A stretch of DNA of 64,000 nt from Celeribacter marinus (lineage in GTDB: Bacteria; Pseudomonadota; Alphaproteobacteria; Rhodobacterales; Rhodobacteraceae): positions 758,932-822,931 of the forward strand of contig NZ_CP012023.1 in NCBI RefSeq assembly GCF_001308265.1. Direction: 5' to 3'. The notes below the pieces were generated by a model that saw only the letters and a program-made list of their open reading frames with translations, searched no databases and was not told the DNA's origin. Of this stretch, positions 44,633 to 55,324 are shown one piece after another. Position 1 is the first letter of the stretch, and the number at the start of each line of letters is the position of its first letter. Made by a program: the position numbers and the translations under genes.

Positions 44633-46150
44633 ATGCTCGACCATCTCCAATTCACCACACCTAAAGTCAAAACCATCGCAGGCGCGACCGACGATTGGGA
44701 ACTTGTGATCGGGATGGAAATCCACGCGCAGGTCGCCTCCAAATCCAAGCTGTTTTCCGGCGCGTCGACAAAGTTTGGCAACGAGCCAAATTCCAACGTA
44801 TCCTTCGTTGACGCCGCCATGCCCGGCATGTTGCCCGTCATCAACGAGTTTTGCGTTGAGCAAGCGGTGCGCACGGGACTGGGCCTGAAGGCAGACATAA
44901 ACCTGTTCTCGGCGTTTGACCGCAAGAACTATTTCTACCCTGATTTGCCGCAAGGCTACCAGATCAGTCAGCTCTATCACCCTATCGTGGGCGAAGGCGA
45001 AGTGATCGTGGACATGGAACCCGGTGTGGCGCGTCTGGTGCGCATCGAACGTATCCACCTCGAACAGGATGCAGGCAAATCGATCCACGACATGGACCCC
45101 AACATGTCGTTCGTAGATTTGAACCGCACGGGTGTGGCCCTGATGGAAATCGTGTCGCGTCCTGACATTCGCGGCCCCGAAGAGGCCGCAGCTTATGTTC
45201 TCAAAATGCGTCAAATTCTGCGCTACTTGGGCACCTGTGATGGCAACATGCAAAACGGCAACCTGCGCGCGGACGTGAACGTGTCGGTCTGTCGTCCGGG
45301 CCAGTACGAGAAATATCAGGCGACACAGGACTTTGGTCACCTCGGCACGCGTTGCGAGATCAAGAACATGAACTCCACGCGCTTTATCCAGATGGCGATC
45401 GACTATGAGGCCCGCCGCCAGATTGCCATTCTTGAGGACGGTGGCGAAGTGGACCAAGAGACCCGTCTGTATGATGCGGCAAAGAACGAAACACGCTCAA
45501 TGCGCTCCAAAGAAGAGGCGCATGACTACCGCTATTTTCCCTGTCCCGATCTTTTGCCACTTGAGATCGAACAGGCGTGGGTGGACGACATCGCTAAAAC
45601 GCTTCCCGAGCTTCCCGACGAGAAAAAGGCACGTTTTGTCAAAGACTTCGCCCTGTCCGAATATGACGCAGGTGTGTTGACCGCCGAGACGGAAAATGCC
45701 GATTACTTCGAGAACGTTGTTGAGACCGGCAAAGACGGCAAGCTGTCGGCCAACTGGGTGATCAACGAGTTGTTCGGCCGCCTGAAAAAGGACGACAAAG
45801 GCATCGACACCTGCCCCGTGACCCCCGCACAGCTTGGCGGCATTGTCGCGCTGATCACGGCGGGCGATATTTCGGGCAAGATCGCCAAAGACCTGTTCGA
45901 GATCGTCTATACCGAAGGGGGCGATCCCGCCGCCCTCGTTGAAAAGCGCGGCATGAAACAGGTCACCGACATGGGCGCCATTGAGGCCGCCGTGGACGAG
46001 GTCATCGCAGCCAACCCCGATCAGGTCGAAAAGGCCAAAGCTAACCCCAAACTTGCGGGTTGGTTCGTGGGTCAGGTGATGAAAGCCTCGGGGGGCAAGG
46101 CAAACCCCGCCGCCGTGAACAAACTGATTGCCGAGAAACTCGGGCTGTAA
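44633..46150 (+). CDS. gatB: Glu/Asp-tRNA amidotransferase subunit B
   Basis: 505-residue subunit of GatCAB, which converts Glu-tRNA(Gln) and Asp-tRNA(Asn) to their amides. The N-terminal catalytic cradle starts [22 protein letters not shown] and includes [31 protein letters not shown]; the C-terminal tail domain (about 360-505) resembles YqeY. gatA and gatC are not adjacent, an arrangement seen in other Rhodobacteraceae. It ends with a T-rich terminator. Confidence 0.97.
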   Translation: MLDHLQFTTPKVKTIAGATDDWELVIGMEIHAQVASKSKLFSGASTKFGNEPNSNVSFVDAAMPGMLPVINEFCVEQAVRTGLGLKADINLFSAFDRKNYFYPDLPQGYQISQLYHPIVGEGEVIVDMEPGVARLVRIERIHLEQDAGKSIHDMDPNMSFVDLNRTGVALMEIVSRPDIRGPEEAAAYVLKMRQILRYLGTCDGNMQNGNLRADVNVSVCRPGQYEKYQATQDFGHLGTRCEIKNMNSTRFIQMAIDYEARRQIAILEDGGEVDQETRLYDAAKNETRSMRSKEEAHDYRYFPCPDLLPLEIEQAWVDDIAKTLPELPDEKKARFVKDFALSEYDAGVLTAETENADYFENVVETGKDGKLSANWVINELFGRLKKDDKGIDTCPVTPAQLGGIVALITAGDISGKIAKDLFEIVYTEGGDPAALVEKRGMKQVTDMGAIEAAVDEVIAANPDQVEKAKANPKLAGWFVGQVMKASGGKANPAAVNKLIAEKLGL

Positions 46151-46184
46151 ACTCTCCCAGACACAAAACGTGCTGCACATTGAT

Positions 46185-46217
46185 AAAAAGGCGCCCATGA
46201 TCGGGCGTCTTTTTTTG
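46185..46217 (+). terminator. Terminator after gatB
   Basis: AAAGgCGCCC / GGGCGtCTTT stem with a 6-base loop and seven T, 34 bases after the stop. Confidence 0.85.
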
Positions 46218-46292
46218 TAGACCGATAGATGCGGCGTAAAGCGCTGGTTAATCCACATGACCTAAGATGTGACAAACAGTTAGGAGCCCCTC

Positions 46293-46565
46293 ATGTCCCA
46301 CTATGAATACAAAGCTGTGCCCGCGCCGACCTCTGGCGAGGCAACATCACAAGCACAAACAATCGCCGCACGCATCGCTAGCGCCGTGGAAACACGTCTA
46401 AATGCAATGGCGGCCGATGGATGGTCCTATGTGCGCACCGACAATTTTGCGACCGATGGCGAGACAGGCGCAACCTCGGTCCTAATCTTTCGTCGCGAAA
46501 GCGATTTCGGGGTCTTTACCGACGACAAATCGGACTTTGGCACCTTTGAGAATGCTGCGCCCTAG
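46293..46565 (+). CDS. DUF4177-like small protein (first of a tandem pair)
   Basis: 90-residue cytosolic protein with the pattern FEYK-like start (YEYKAVPAPTSGEA), a central helix (IASAVETRLNAMAADGWSYVRTDN) and a final strand (TSVLIFRRE). It is a paralogue of the next gene, sharing YEYK..PAP, MAADGW/MGAQGW, and the VL(I/V)FRRE strand. Function is unknown. AGGAG lies before the ATG. The tail (GVFTDDKSDFGTFE) is Asp/Phe-rich and differs from the partner. Confidence 0.72.
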   Translation: MSHYEYKAVPAPTSGEATSQAQTIAARIASAVETRLNAMAADGWSYVRTDNFATDGETGATSVLIFRRESDFGVFTDDKSDFGTFENAAP

Positions 46566-46658
46566 ACGCGTTTTCGCGCAAAACGGCATGCGCGCACCGC
46601 AATGCTTGACCCCTGCCCGATCTTGGCTAAACCTCTCATCAGCTTGAGGAGATATGTC

Positions 46659-47045
46659 ATGACGCGTTTTGAGTACAAATCCATTCCCGCCCCTAAAAAG
46701 GGCGAGAAAGCCCGTGGAGTCAAAGGATCGGACGCGCGCATGGCGCAGGCAATGACAACCGCGCTCAACGACATGGGGGCACAGGGATGGGACTATCTGC
46801 GCGCAGATACATTGCCCATGGAAGAGCGCAGCGGGATCAGATCAAAGACCATTCACTATTACACAGTTTTGGTGTTTCGCCGCGAAATCGAGGCCACGTT
46901 TGAGGCCACAGATGCGCCCGTAGAGGCGGCTTCCTCACAGACGGACGCACCCGTGCTCGACGCTGTTGATGAGACGGATACGTCCGAGACAGACCAAACC
47001 ACGCGCACTTCACGGCGCGACCTCACCGCGACACGCGACCACTAA
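46659..47045 (+). CDS. DUF4177-like small protein (second of a tandem pair)
   Basis: 128-residue protein: FEYKSIPAPKKGEKARGVKG start, MTTALNDMGAQGWDYLRADT helix, and YYTVLVFRRE strand match the upstream 90-residue gene, then an acidic, Thr/Asp-rich disordered tail of about 45 residues. ORF start upstream at 46602 is rejected because the ATG at 46659 aligns with the paralogue and has GGAGAT before it. The diverged tails suggest that the two copies have distinct partners. Confidence 0.72.
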   Translation: MTRFEYKSIPAPKKGEKARGVKGSDARMAQAMTTALNDMGAQGWDYLRADTLPMEERSGIRSKTIHYYTVLVFRREIEATFEATDAPVEAASSQTDAPVLDAVDETDTSETDQTTRTSRRDLTATRDH

Positions 47046-47257
47046 CGCGCCTGCGACTTCGTCGCTCGTAGGGTGTTGCGTCCGCAACATTCGCAACCAC
47101 ACATCCCACGGTGACCTGTCATCGCGCCCAAGTGGCGCGCGCAACACATTTTTTAGGAATTTGATGCGTCTTTGCCGCGATTTTCACCGCTCATGCCCTT
47201 TTCCATTTCTCGTTGTTCATCTAAGGTCTTTCGTCGGAGTCGAAAAGGTTGATGCAC

Positions 47258-47893
47258 ATGGATAAGAACGATCCCTTTGGTTTTAATATGTCCGCAGCGA
47301 CGGATAAAAAGAAACGCCGCGGCGGTCGACGAGGCATGTCTGGTGCGTTCGAGACGTCGAAACGTGAGTGTGAGCACGAGGGATGTGAGGAGCAGGGTCA
47401 GTACCGTGCGCCGCGCTCTCCCGATCACCTCGACGAATACAAATGGTTTTGCAAGGATCACGTCCGCGCATACAATTTGAAATGGAATTTCTTCAACAAC
47501 GCGACCCCCGAGGAGATGGAAGAGCACATCAAATCCTCACAAACGGGCGACCGTCCGACCAAGCCGTTTGGCAAAAAGTCGGTTGAGCAACAAGCATGGG
47601 AACGCCTTGGCGTTGATGATCCCCATCAGGTTTTGGGTGAAAATGCCACGCAAAACCCAGGGCGCTCTGATCCTGCGGCCTCGACCCGCAAACTGCCCCC
47701 GACCGAGCGCAAAGCGGTCGATATTCTCGAAGCCAAGGACCACTGGACCAAGGCAGAGATGAAAAAGCAGTACAAATCTTTGATCAAGGTCTTGCACCCT
47801 GACGTCAACGGCGGCGACCGCAGCCAAGAAGAGCAGCTTCAAGAAGTTGTTTGGGCATGGGACCAACTCAAAGAGAGCCGTTGGTTTAAATAA
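47258..47893 (+). CDS. J-domain (DnaJ-like) protein
   Basis: 211-residue protein whose C-terminus (about 155-211) is a J domain with the HPD motif in LHPDVNGGDR; J domains stimulate DnaK. The rest contains C..C-like residues (RECEHEGCEEQGQYRAP, WFCKDHV), perhaps a zinc site. Such genes sit upstream of cobS in many Rhodobacteraceae; here DUF808 and fasciclin genes lie between. AAAAGG is 9 bases before the ATG at 47258; an earlier ATG and TTG are alternatives. An inverted repeat CTGTGC / GCACAG lies just downstream (47901-47926). Confidence 0.85.
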   Translation: MDKNDPFGFNMSAATDKKKRRGGRRGMSGAFETSKRECEHEGCEEQGQYRAPRSPDHLDEYKWFCKDHVRAYNLKWNFFNNATPEEMEEHIKSSQTGDRPTKPFGKKSVEQQAWERLGVDDPHQVLGENATQNPGRSDPAASTRKLPPTERKAVDILEAKDHWTKAEMKKQYKSLIKVLHPDVNGGDRSQEEQLQEVVWAWDQLKESRWFK

Positions 47894-48004
47894 TAATACT
47901 CTGTGCGCCGCGTGGGCGGTGCACAGGGTTAGCCCCTCGTGTCAGGGCATGGGTCTAATAAGTTTGCAAGTCGCTGACGCGCTCAATCAGACGCTAGACA
48001 TCGA

Positions 48005-48988
48005 TCAATGAGGCGCTTTGGCACCCGATCGCCCTGTCACACGGCTCATCGCGGGGTTGATGATCTTTGTCACAATCGGGATCAAAAGTAATCCGGCAAG
48101 AAGTCCGAAAATCCCGTCAAAGAACGCAGTCACAAACCATTTGACGAAGCCCTCGCCCGCTTGTGGGACCATGTGTGCCGCGCCGTAGGCGATGTCGTGG
48201 ATACCCGCGTAAGGCTGATCAACACCAAATTCGTGCAAGCCGTGAATGACAATAGAGCCGCCCACCCAAATCATGGCCGCTGTGCCAACAACCATCAACA
48301 CCGTCATCAGGTAAGGCATGAATTTGACAATACCACGCCCGAGCGCGCGGGTCACCGACAGGCGTCCAACGCGCGCCAGCCATAGCCCGACATCATCGGC
48401 CTTCACAATCAGCGCAACCGCGCCGTAAACCACAACCGTGATCAAAACGCCCGCAAACGCCAATGCGCCCGCCGTCATCCAGATCGAGGCAGCCGGATCA
48501 AGCGCCGCAAGAATAATGGTCATGATCTCCGCCGACAAAATGAAATCGGTTTTCACGGCCCCCGCGACTTTTTCCGCTTCAAGATGGGTTGGATCACCCT
48601 CGTCGTCGGTGTGACCGTCTGCATAATGGGCATGGGGTTTAAACAGGTGGTAGACCTTTTCAGCCCCCTCAAAACACAAATACCCGCCGCCCAGCATCAA
48701 CAATGGCGTAATCAGCCATGGCGCAAACGACGATAGCAACAGGGCCGCCGGCAATAGGATCAAAAGCTTGTTGCGGATGGACCCCAGTGCAATTTTGCCC
48801 ACAATCGGCAATTCGCGCGCGGGTTTGAACCCTTGGACATATTTGGGTGTCACGGCCGCGTCATCAATGACCGCACCCGCCGCCTTGGTCGAGGCTTTGA
48901 TTGCTTGGCCTGCGATATCATCCACGGACGCCGCCGCAATTTTCGCGATGCCCGCCACGTCATCCAACAATGCCAATAGACCACTCAT
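48005..48988 (-). CDS. DUF808 inner-membrane protein
   Basis: 327-residue protein of the DUF808 (YedI) family: GLLALLDDVAGIAKIAAASVDDIAGQAIKAS start, then KYVQGFKPARELPIVGKIALGSIRNKL and about eight hydrophobic helices, some with conserved Gly and Asp. Members are predicted membrane proteins with no known biochemical role. It lies between the J-domain gene and fasciclin gene on the opposite strand from cobS/cobT, so it interrupts that neighbourhood. Start at 48988 rather than two codons earlier is by family convention. Confidence 0.85.
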   Translation of the reverse strand: MSGLLALLDDVAGIAKIAAASVDDIAGQAIKASTKAAGAVIDDAAVTPKYVQGFKPARELPIVGKIALGSIRNKLLILLPAALLLSSFAPWLITPLLMLGGGYLCFEGAEKVYHLFKPHAHYADGHTDDEGDPTHLEAEKVAGAVKTDFILSAEIMTIILAALDPAASIWMTAGALAFAGVLITVVVYGAVALIVKADDVGLWLARVGRLSVTRALGRGIVKFMPYLMTVLMVVGTAAMIWVGGSIVIHGLHEFGVDQPYAGIHDIAYGAAHMVPQAGEGFVKWFVTAFFDGIFGLLAGLLLIPIVTKIINPAMSRVTGRSGAKAPH

Positions 48989-49057
48989 GCCCAAATCCCT
49001 TTTACCAGCTTTTCGAATGTGTACGGGCTAGCCTCACGCAATTCAAACGCAAACACG

Positions 49058-49087
49058 AAAAAGGGAGGGCACAGGCCCTCCCTTTCG
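49058..49087 (-). terminator. Terminator after fasciclin gene
   Basis: Perfect 11-bp stem AAAGGGAGGGC / GCCCTCCCTTT, 4-base loop; the minus-strand side ends in a U-run. It lies between the fasciclin stop and the DUF808 start. Confidence 0.85.
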
Positions 49088-49135
49088 TCCAGCCATGTGA
49101 GGGTGGCCGGATCTACCTGTGATGTGGGGACAAAC

Positions 49136-49693
49136 TTACATCGCAGGCAACAACACCTTGTCGATGACGTGAATCACGCCGTTGGACTGCTTCACATCCG
49201 CGATTGTGACGGTTGCGATGCCACCGGTTTCATCTTCGATCTTGACCATACCCTCGTTCAGGGAGGCTTTCAGGGTACAGCCGCCAACAGTTGCGATGTC
49301 ATACACGCCGCCGTCTGCTTCGATCAGGCCGACGAGGGCCTCGGACATGACATCAGCCGCGACAACGTGACAGGTGAGGATTTTGGTCAGCTGGTCGATA
49401 TTTTCAGCCATCAACAGTGTCTCTACTGTTCCGGCTGGCAATGCAGCAAACGCGTCATTTACAGGGGCGAACACGGTGAATGGACCGTCAGACTGAAGTG
49501 TGTCAACCAGACCTGCGGCCTGTACGGCAGCGACGAGTGTGGTGTGATCCGCGGAATTCACGGCGTTTTCGACAATGTTTTTCTCGGCAAACATTTCTGC
49601 GCCACCGACCATCGGGTTTTTACCGTGACCATCGGCAAAAGCAGCGGTTGCAAGAACAGACAGGGCAGCGGCAGTTGTAAGAATACGTTTCAT
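49136..49693 (-). CDS. Secreted fasciclin-domain protein
   Basis: 185-residue protein: signal peptide (1-23, ending AAFADG) and one FAS1 domain with NIVENAVNSADHTTLVAAVQAAGLVDTL and the C-terminal VIHVIDKVLLP box. FAS1 proteins mediate adhesion or cell-surface contacts; none here has a known ligand. The Met at 49693 begins the signal peptide. It runs divergent from cobS across 254 bases. Confidence 0.92.
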   Translation of the reverse strand: MKRILTTAAALSVLATAAFADGHGKNPMVGGAEMFAEKNIVENAVNSADHTTLVAAVQAAGLVDTLQSDGPFTVFAPVNDAFAALPAGTVETLLMAENIDQLTKILTCHVVAADVMSEALVGLIEADGGVYDIATVGGCTLKASLNEGMVKIEDETGGIATVTIADVKQSNGVIHVIDKVLLPAM

Positions 49694-49947
49694 AAGTAGG
49701 TCTCCCAATTAACAGTGTGTCGCCTCGGCCTCATGCCGAAGTTAAAAGGGATACGGCGCATGGGTGGGAGTTAGATCACCACAACTCGATCACATATCGT
49801 CACACAAATGCGAGCGCGCGTGATCGCCCCGTTTGCGAAACTGTGACACGTGATGTGGCGATATTGCGCCGCCTCGCCTCTTGCACCCTTTGCGCAGATG
49901 TTGCACGAAGGGGGCAACAAATTCCGAAGAGAGACGAGCACAAGATT

Positions 49948-50916
49948 ATGGACGCTAACGCCAAACCCACCGAAGTAATTTCTGTCCGCGATGTTTTCGG
50001 GATCGACACCGATATGACGGTGAAAGGATTTGCCGAGCGCATTGACCGCGTGCCTGACATCGATCCGACCTACAAATTCGACGCGGACACCACGCTAGCC
50101 ATTCTTGCGGGCTTTTCCCACAATCGCCGCGTGATGATCCAAGGCTACCACGGCACAGGCAAATCGACCCACATCGAACAGGTCGCCGCCCGCCTCAACT
50201 GGCCGTCTGTGCGCGTCAACCTTGATAGCCACATCTCTCGCATTGATCTGATCGGCAAAGACGCGATCAAATTGCGTGACGGGATGCAGGTCACTGAATT
50301 CCAAGAGGGCATTTTGCCGTGGGCGCTGCGCAATCCTTGTGCGATCGTGTTCGACGAATACGATGCGGGCCGCGCAGATGTGATGTTTGTGATCCAACGT
50401 GTGCTTGAGGCTGACGGCAAACTGACGCTAATGGATCAGAACGAAGTGATCACTCCGCATCCGTCCTTCCGCCTGTTCGCGACCGCCAACACCGTTGGCT
50501 TGGGCGACACCACCGGCCTGTATCACGGCACACAGCAGATCAACCAAGCCCAGATGGACCGTTGGTCCCTCGTGGCCACTTTGAACTATCTTAGCCATGA
50601 CGCAGAGGCCAATATCGTGTTGGCCAAATGCCCGCATTACAACACCGAAAAAGGCCGCAAGGACATCAGCCAGATGGTGACGGTCGCCGATCTGACCCGC
50701 ACCGCGTTTATGAACGGCGAGCTGTCCACCGTCATGTCGCCCCGCACAGTGATTACATGGGCGCAGAACGCAGAGATTTTCCGCAACATCGGCTACGCCT
50801 TCCGCCTGACGTTCCTCAACAAATGCGATGAGTTGGAGCGTCAAACCGTGGCCGAATTCTATCAGCGCTGCTTTGACGAAGAATTGCCCGAGAGCGCCGT
50901 GTCACGCGCCAAGTAA
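49948..50916 (+). CDS. cobS: Aerobic cobaltochelatase subunit CobS
   Basis: 322-residue AAA+ ATPase of the CobNST complex that inserts cobalt into hydrogenobyrinic acid a,c-diamide in aerobic B12 synthesis. The Walker A motif is GYHGTGKS (66-73), the Walker B region is [10 protein letters not shown], and sensor-like [14 protein letters not shown] follows. A TonB-like extension is absent. The ATG at 49948 fits the family N-terminus; the frame extends 77 codons upstream without support. CobT follows 205 bases later. The large subunit CobN is not in view. Confidence 0.95.
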   Translation: MDANAKPTEVISVRDVFGIDTDMTVKGFAERIDRVPDIDPTYKFDADTTLAILAGFSHNRRVMIQGYHGTGKSTHIEQVAARLNWPSVRVNLDSHISRIDLIGKDAIKLRDGMQVTEFQEGILPWALRNPCAIVFDEYDAGRADVMFVIQRVLEADGKLTLMDQNEVITPHPSFRLFATANTVGLGDTTGLYHGTQQINQAQMDRWSLVATLNYLSHDAEANIVLAKCPHYNTEKGRKDISQMVTVADLTRTAFMNGELSTVMSPRTVITWAQNAEIFRNIGYAFRLTFLNKCDELERQTVAEFYQRCFDEELPESAVSRAK

Positions 50917-51121
50917 TCGGATCGGGCCGCATGGTCCGAATATCTGATCCCCAACTCACGCCGCGCGGCCCGCACAGGATCGCGCGGCGTATCTCGTTAT
51001 GTGGCAGACTGCATAACACCCCCACGCCGCTCTCGACTGCGCGAAAATTTCCACGCCCTGTGCGCGCCTGCGCCCCCTGCTTTCGCTTGCCGCGCCGCCG
51101 CGAGGGTGATTTAAACGGAGC

Positions 51122-52999
51122 ATGAAAAAGCCAAGCGACAACCCCGCAGATCCGTTCAAAAAAGCACTCGCAGACGCCACGCGCGTTCTGGCCGATGATG
51201 CCGAGTTGACGGTGACATTCTCGATGGACCCCGCAGGGTTGACCAACGACACGGTGCGCTTGCCGCAGGTGTCGCGCCGCATGAGCAAAGACGAGGTGTT
51301 GATCGCGCGCGGAACCGCGGATGCCTTGGCGATGCGCCACAAATACCACGATGGCAAAACCTTCAACCGCTATGCCCCACAAGGGCAAATGGCCTATGAC
51401 ATCTATGACGCGTTGGAAACCGCGCGTTGTGAGGCCGTGGGCGCACGCACCATGCCCGGAACAGCGAGTAACATCGACGCCAAGATCGGCAATGACGCAA
51501 TGCGGCGCGGCTATGACGGGATTACCAAATCCGAAGACGCCCCCCTCGCTCAAGCCATGGGATATTACCTGCGCCATATGGCAACGGGACGCGAATTACC
51601 CAGCGGTGCGGCCAATGTGATGGAGCTGTGGCGCGACTTTATCGAACAGCAGACACAGGGCGACTTCGACGACCTTGATAGCTTTTTGGACAATCAAACC
51701 ACCTTTGCCAAACTCGCGCGCCGCGTGATCGAGGATCTAGGCTACGGCGATCAGTTGGGCGATGATCCCGATGAAGCCGATGCGGATGACGAGCAAACCG
51801 CCGAGGCCGATGACCAAGACGACATGGATGACAACGAGGGCGATCAGGACCAAGAGCAGGAAGAGGACAACGAGGCCTCCGCCGAGAACGCCCAAGACGA
51901 ACAACAAGACATGCAAGAAGCGTCCGTGTCCCAAGATGACGCAGCCGCCGACGAGTTCAACGAAGAGGTGGAAATGCCCGACGACGAGGCCGACATTGAT
52001 CCGCCTCAGCCCGCGCCCATCTCGGACGCCGACCCGAACTATGTGGTCTATTCGACCGCCAACGACGAGGAAATTCGTGCCGAAGATTTGGCCGAGCCCG
52101 CCGAACTGGAACGTTTGCGCGCCTATCTCGATCAACAATTGGAGCCGCTCAAGGGCGCGGTATCGCGTTTGGCCAATAAACTGCAACGCCGGCTTCAGGC
52201 GCAACAAAACCGCTCATGGGAGTTTGACCTCGAAGAGGGAATTTTGGACGCGGGCCGCCTTGCGCGTGTGGTGGCCAACCCCACCACGCCACTGTCGTTC
52301 AAAATCGAAAAAGATACCGAATTTCGCGACACTGTGGTGACGCTGCTGCTCGACAACTCCGGCTCCATGCGGGGCCGTCCGATTTCTATCGCAGCGATCT
52401 GTGCCGATGTTCTGGCCCGCACGCTAGAGCGGTGCAACGTCAAGGTCGAGATCCTCGGCTTTACCACCCGCGCGTGGAAGGGCGGCACAGCCCGCGAGGC
52501 ATGGCTCAACGCCGGTCGCCCACAGGCGCCGGGGCGTCTCAACGATTTACGCCACATTATCTACAAAGGCGCGGACGTGCCGATGCGGCGCACCAAACAG
52601 AACCTCGGCCTGATGATGAAAGAGGGGCTGCTTAAGGAAAACATCGACGGTGAAGCCCTTGAATGGGCGCACCGCCGCATGACCGCGCGCCCTGAAGTGC
52701 GTAAAATCCTTATGGTGATTTCGGACGGCGCCCCTGTGGATGACAGCACGCTGAGCGTGAACCCCGCCAACTACCTCGAGAAACACCTGCGCGATGTAAT
52801 TGCGATGGTAGAAAAGCGCCGTCAGGTTGAACTGTTGGCCATTGGCATTGGCCATGATGTCACACGCTATTACGACCGCGCCGTAACCATCACGGACGTC
52901 GAACAGCTTGCGGGAGCCATGACCGAACAATTGGCCGCCCTGTTTGACAGTGATCCACGCGCGCGCGCCCGTGTCATGGGCATTCGGCGCGCCTCATAA
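51122..52999 (+). CDS. cobT: Aerobic cobaltochelatase subunit CobT
   Basis: 625-residue partner of CobS. The centre (about 215-305) is a very acidic run of Asp/Glu/Gln; the C-terminal VWA domain holds a MIDAS motif DNSGSM near residue 411 and a later [10 protein letters not shown]. CobT forms hexameric or trimeric rings with CobS and helps CobN chelate Co(II). Length is typical. It sits 205 bases from cobS, with no terminator between, so the pair may be co-transcribed. The gap has no clear ORF. Confidence 0.95.
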   Translation: MKKPSDNPADPFKKALADATRVLADDAELTVTFSMDPAGLTNDTVRLPQVSRRMSKDEVLIARGTADALAMRHKYHDGKTFNRYAPQGQMAYDIYDALETARCEAVGARTMPGTASNIDAKIGNDAMRRGYDGITKSEDAPLAQAMGYYLRHMATGRELPSGAANVMELWRDFIEQQTQGDFDDLDSFLDNQTTFAKLARRVIEDLGYGDQLGDDPDEADADDEQTAEADDQDDMDDNEGDQDQEQEEDNEASAENAQDEQQDMQEASVSQDDAAADEFNEEVEMPDDEADIDPPQPAPISDADPNYVVYSTANDEEIRAEDLAEPAELERLRAYLDQQLEPLKGAVSRLANKLQRRLQAQQNRSWEFDLEEGILDAGRLARVVANPTTPLSFKIEKDTEFRDTVVTLLLDNSGSMRGRPISIAAICADVLARTLERCNVKVEILGFTTRAWKGGTAREAWLNAGRPQAPGRLNDLRHIIYKGADVPMRRTKQNLGLMMKEGLLKENIDGEALEWAHRRMTARPEVRKILMVISDGAPVDDSTLSVNPANYLEKHLRDVIAMVEKRRQVELLAIGIGHDVTRYYDRAVTITDVEQLAGAMTEQLAALFDSDPRARARVMGIRRAS

Positions 53000-53034
53000 C
53001 CACACCGACATTCGTTTTCATAAAAGAGTGCACA

Positions 53035-54825
53035 ATGTTTCAAACCTTCAACGTGACCTCATCCCCGGACCAAGCCGCCCCGCGCGTCACCAACTTGCGC
53101 ATTGCAATGGCGGATGCGGGCCTTGACGGCTTTTTGATCCCGCGCGCCGATGCGCATCAAGGCGAATACGTGGCTCCATGCGACGAGCGCCTTGCATGGC
53201 TTACGGGGTTCACAGGTTCGGCGGGATCGGCGGCGGTTTTGACGGACCGCGCCGCGATGTTCACCGATGGACGCTACACCGTTCAGGTGCGCGCCCAATG
53301 TGACACCGACCTATTCGAGTGTATCGATTGGCCCGCCACGAGCGTGGCCAAATGGCTCGGGCGCACGGACGCTCAAAAGATCGGGTTTGACCCGTGGTTG
53401 CACACGGTGGCCGAGGTGCGCGGCCTGCGCGAGGCGCTTACTAAGCTGGGTAAGGATCTGGTGTCGACCAACAACCTCGTTGATAAAATCTGGGCTGATC
53501 GCCCTGCCCGTCCCAACGCGCCAGCCACCGCACATCCCATTGAGTTGGCGGGAAAAACCTCTCAAGACAAGTTTGAGCAAATCAACGAGGCCCTGCGCAA
53601 AAGTGGCGCAAAGGCGGTCGTTCTCACCTTGCCCGATAGCATCTCATGGCTCCTGAATATCCGCGGCGCAGACATCGCACATAATCCTGTGGTTCAGGCC
53701 TTTGCGGTTTTGAGCACGGCGGGCAAACTGGCGCTGTTCGCAGAGCCATCCAAATTTGACGCCCTCGGCCCAGATCCCCGCATCTCGATCTTGCCACGTA
53801 GCGCATTCCCCGCGTATTTGCGCGATATGGAAGGTCCGGTTCTGATCGACCCCAACACCGCACCCCATGCCGTGCTGACCATGTTGCGCGATGGCGGCGA
53901 CGTGGAGATCATCGAGGGCGACGATCCGTGTATCTTGCCCAAAGCCCTCAAAACGGACGCCGAAATAGCGGGAACGCGTGAGGCGCATCTGCGTGACGGA
54001 GCGGCAATGGTGGAGTTTCTGTCGTGGCTCGATGCCCAAGAGATCGAAACGCTCACCGAGATCGATATCGTCACCGCCCTAGAGGGGTTTCGGGCCGCAA
54101 CCAACCAGCTCAAAGATATCTCGTTCGACACCATCAGTGGCGCAGGACCAAACGGAGCTATCGTGCATTACCGCGTCACCGAAGAGACAAACCGCCCGCT
54201 CAAAGAGGGTGAATTGCTTTTGGTCGATAGCGGTGGACAATACGTCGATGGCACCACCGATATCACGCGCACGGTCGCACTGGGCGATGTCGCAGGCGAA
54301 GCGCGCGCCGCCTTCACGGCTGTGCTCCAAGGGATGATCGCTATCTCCACCGCCCGCTTTCCGCGCGGTGTTACGGGCGGGCATCTCGACGCGCTCGCAC
54401 GTGCGCCACTATGGCGGATGGGACGCGATTACGATCACGGTACGGGCCACGGCGTTGGCGCATACCTGTCAGTCCACGAAGGCCCACAACGCATTTCGCG
54501 CACCTCGACGCTCTCGCTACAAGAGGGCATGATCCTGTCCAACGAGCCGGGGTATTACCGTGAGGGCGCATTCGGCATTCGCACCGAAAACCTGATTGTT
54601 GTTCGCGCGGCACAGATGCCTGAGGGCGCAGATGCGCGCGATATGCTCGATTTTGAAACCCTGACCTATGTTCCGATTGATCGCTCCCTCATCCTTGCCG
54701 ACGAATTGGCCCCGTGGGAACGCGATTGGCTCGATGATTATCACCAAGAGGTCTGGGACAAACTGGCACCTCGGTTAAGTGACGCAGCGAAAGACTGGCT
54801 GCGACAAGCGGTAGCTGCGCTGTGA
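53035..54825 (+). CDS. Aminopeptidase P (M24B Xaa-Pro aminopeptidase)
   Basis: 596-residue three-domain protein: two creatinase-like N-domains (about 15-290) and a C-terminal pita-bread domain. Metal ligands include Asp in VDSGGQYVDGTTDITRT, His in GTGHGVGAYLSVHEGPQ, and Glu in SNEPGYYREGAFGIRTENL. The enzyme removes an N-terminal residue before proline. The long, domain-rich type differs from short E. coli PepP and resembles eukaryotic XPNPEP1. It starts 35 bases after cobT. Confidence 0.93.
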   Translation: MFQTFNVTSSPDQAAPRVTNLRIAMADAGLDGFLIPRADAHQGEYVAPCDERLAWLTGFTGSAGSAAVLTDRAAMFTDGRYTVQVRAQCDTDLFECIDWPATSVAKWLGRTDAQKIGFDPWLHTVAEVRGLREALTKLGKDLVSTNNLVDKIWADRPARPNAPATAHPIELAGKTSQDKFEQINEALRKSGAKAVVLTLPDSISWLLNIRGADIAHNPVVQAFAVLSTAGKLALFAEPSKFDALGPDPRISILPRSAFPAYLRDMEGPVLIDPNTAPHAVLTMLRDGGDVEIIEGDDPCILPKALKTDAEIAGTREAHLRDGAAMVEFLSWLDAQEIETLTEIDIVTALEGFRAATNQLKDISFDTISGAGPNGAIVHYRVTEETNRPLKEGELLLVDSGGQYVDGTTDITRTVALGDVAGEARAAFTAVLQGMIAISTARFPRGVTGGHLDALARAPLWRMGRDYDHGTGHGVGAYLSVHEGPQRISRTSTLSLQEGMILSNEPGYYREGAFGIRTENLIVVRAAQMPEGADARDMLDFETLTYVPIDRSLILADELAPWERDWLDDYHQEVWDKLAPRLSDAAKDWLRQAVAAL

Positions 54826-54897
54826 CGCGGTGCAGCATAGCGTGTTGAGACAATCACTGCTATAGACGGGATAAGAGACGTGGACAGAGGAGACATC

Positions 54898-55242
54898 ATG
54901 GGCGACGACCACATAAAGATTCGCAAGGCCATTGGCACTTGGGTTGTACGCGCGGGCGGTGCCGTTTTGGGGGAAACCACCAACGCGCTTGAGCTGAACG
55001 AAGGCAATATGCCACCCGTGATCTATTTCCCGCGCGCCGATTTGGGCATGGCATTTTTGGAAGCCACCGACACCCGTTCGTCATGCCCCTACAAAGGCGA
55101 AGCGACTTATTATTCGATCCACACCAAATCCGTAGTGATCGCTGATGCGGGGTGGTCCTATGAGGACCCCAAAGACCTTGTGGCCGAAATCAAAGACCAC
55201 ATTGCATTCTATCCGCAAAAGGCCGCCGTTGAGCAGCTGTGA
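54898..55242 (+). CDS. DUF427 domain protein
   Basis: 114-residue small beta-barrel protein of the DUF427 family: KIRKAIGTWVVRAGGAVLGETTNALEL and VIYFPRADLGMAFLEATDTRSSCPYKGEATYYS, the two conserved motifs. Function is unknown. GAGGAG lies six bases before the ATG. It follows aminopeptidase P by 72 bases and converges on a CLC gene, with a shared hairpin between. Confidence 0.92.
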   Translation: MGDDHIKIRKAIGTWVVRAGGAVLGETTNALELNEGNMPPVIYFPRADLGMAFLEATDTRSSCPYKGEATYYSIHTKSVVIADAGWSYEDPKDLVAEIKDHIAFYPQKAAVEQL

Positions 55243-55270
55243 CACGACCACGCATTGCGACAGAGATAAG

Positions 55271-55295
55271 ACGCGTCCCGTTTGGGGCGCGTTTT
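55271..55295. terminator. Hairpin between convergent DUF427 and CLC genes
   Basis: ACGCGtCCC / GGGgCGCGT stem with a 4-base loop and a short T-run. Confidence 0.7.
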
Positions 55296-55324
55296 GCGTT
55301 CGGCGTGGCACCAGATAGTCAATT

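Noticed and set aside
49694..49947. Possible cobalamin riboswitch upstream of cobS
   Set aside because: No B12-box-like sequence was recognised in the 254-bp spacer.
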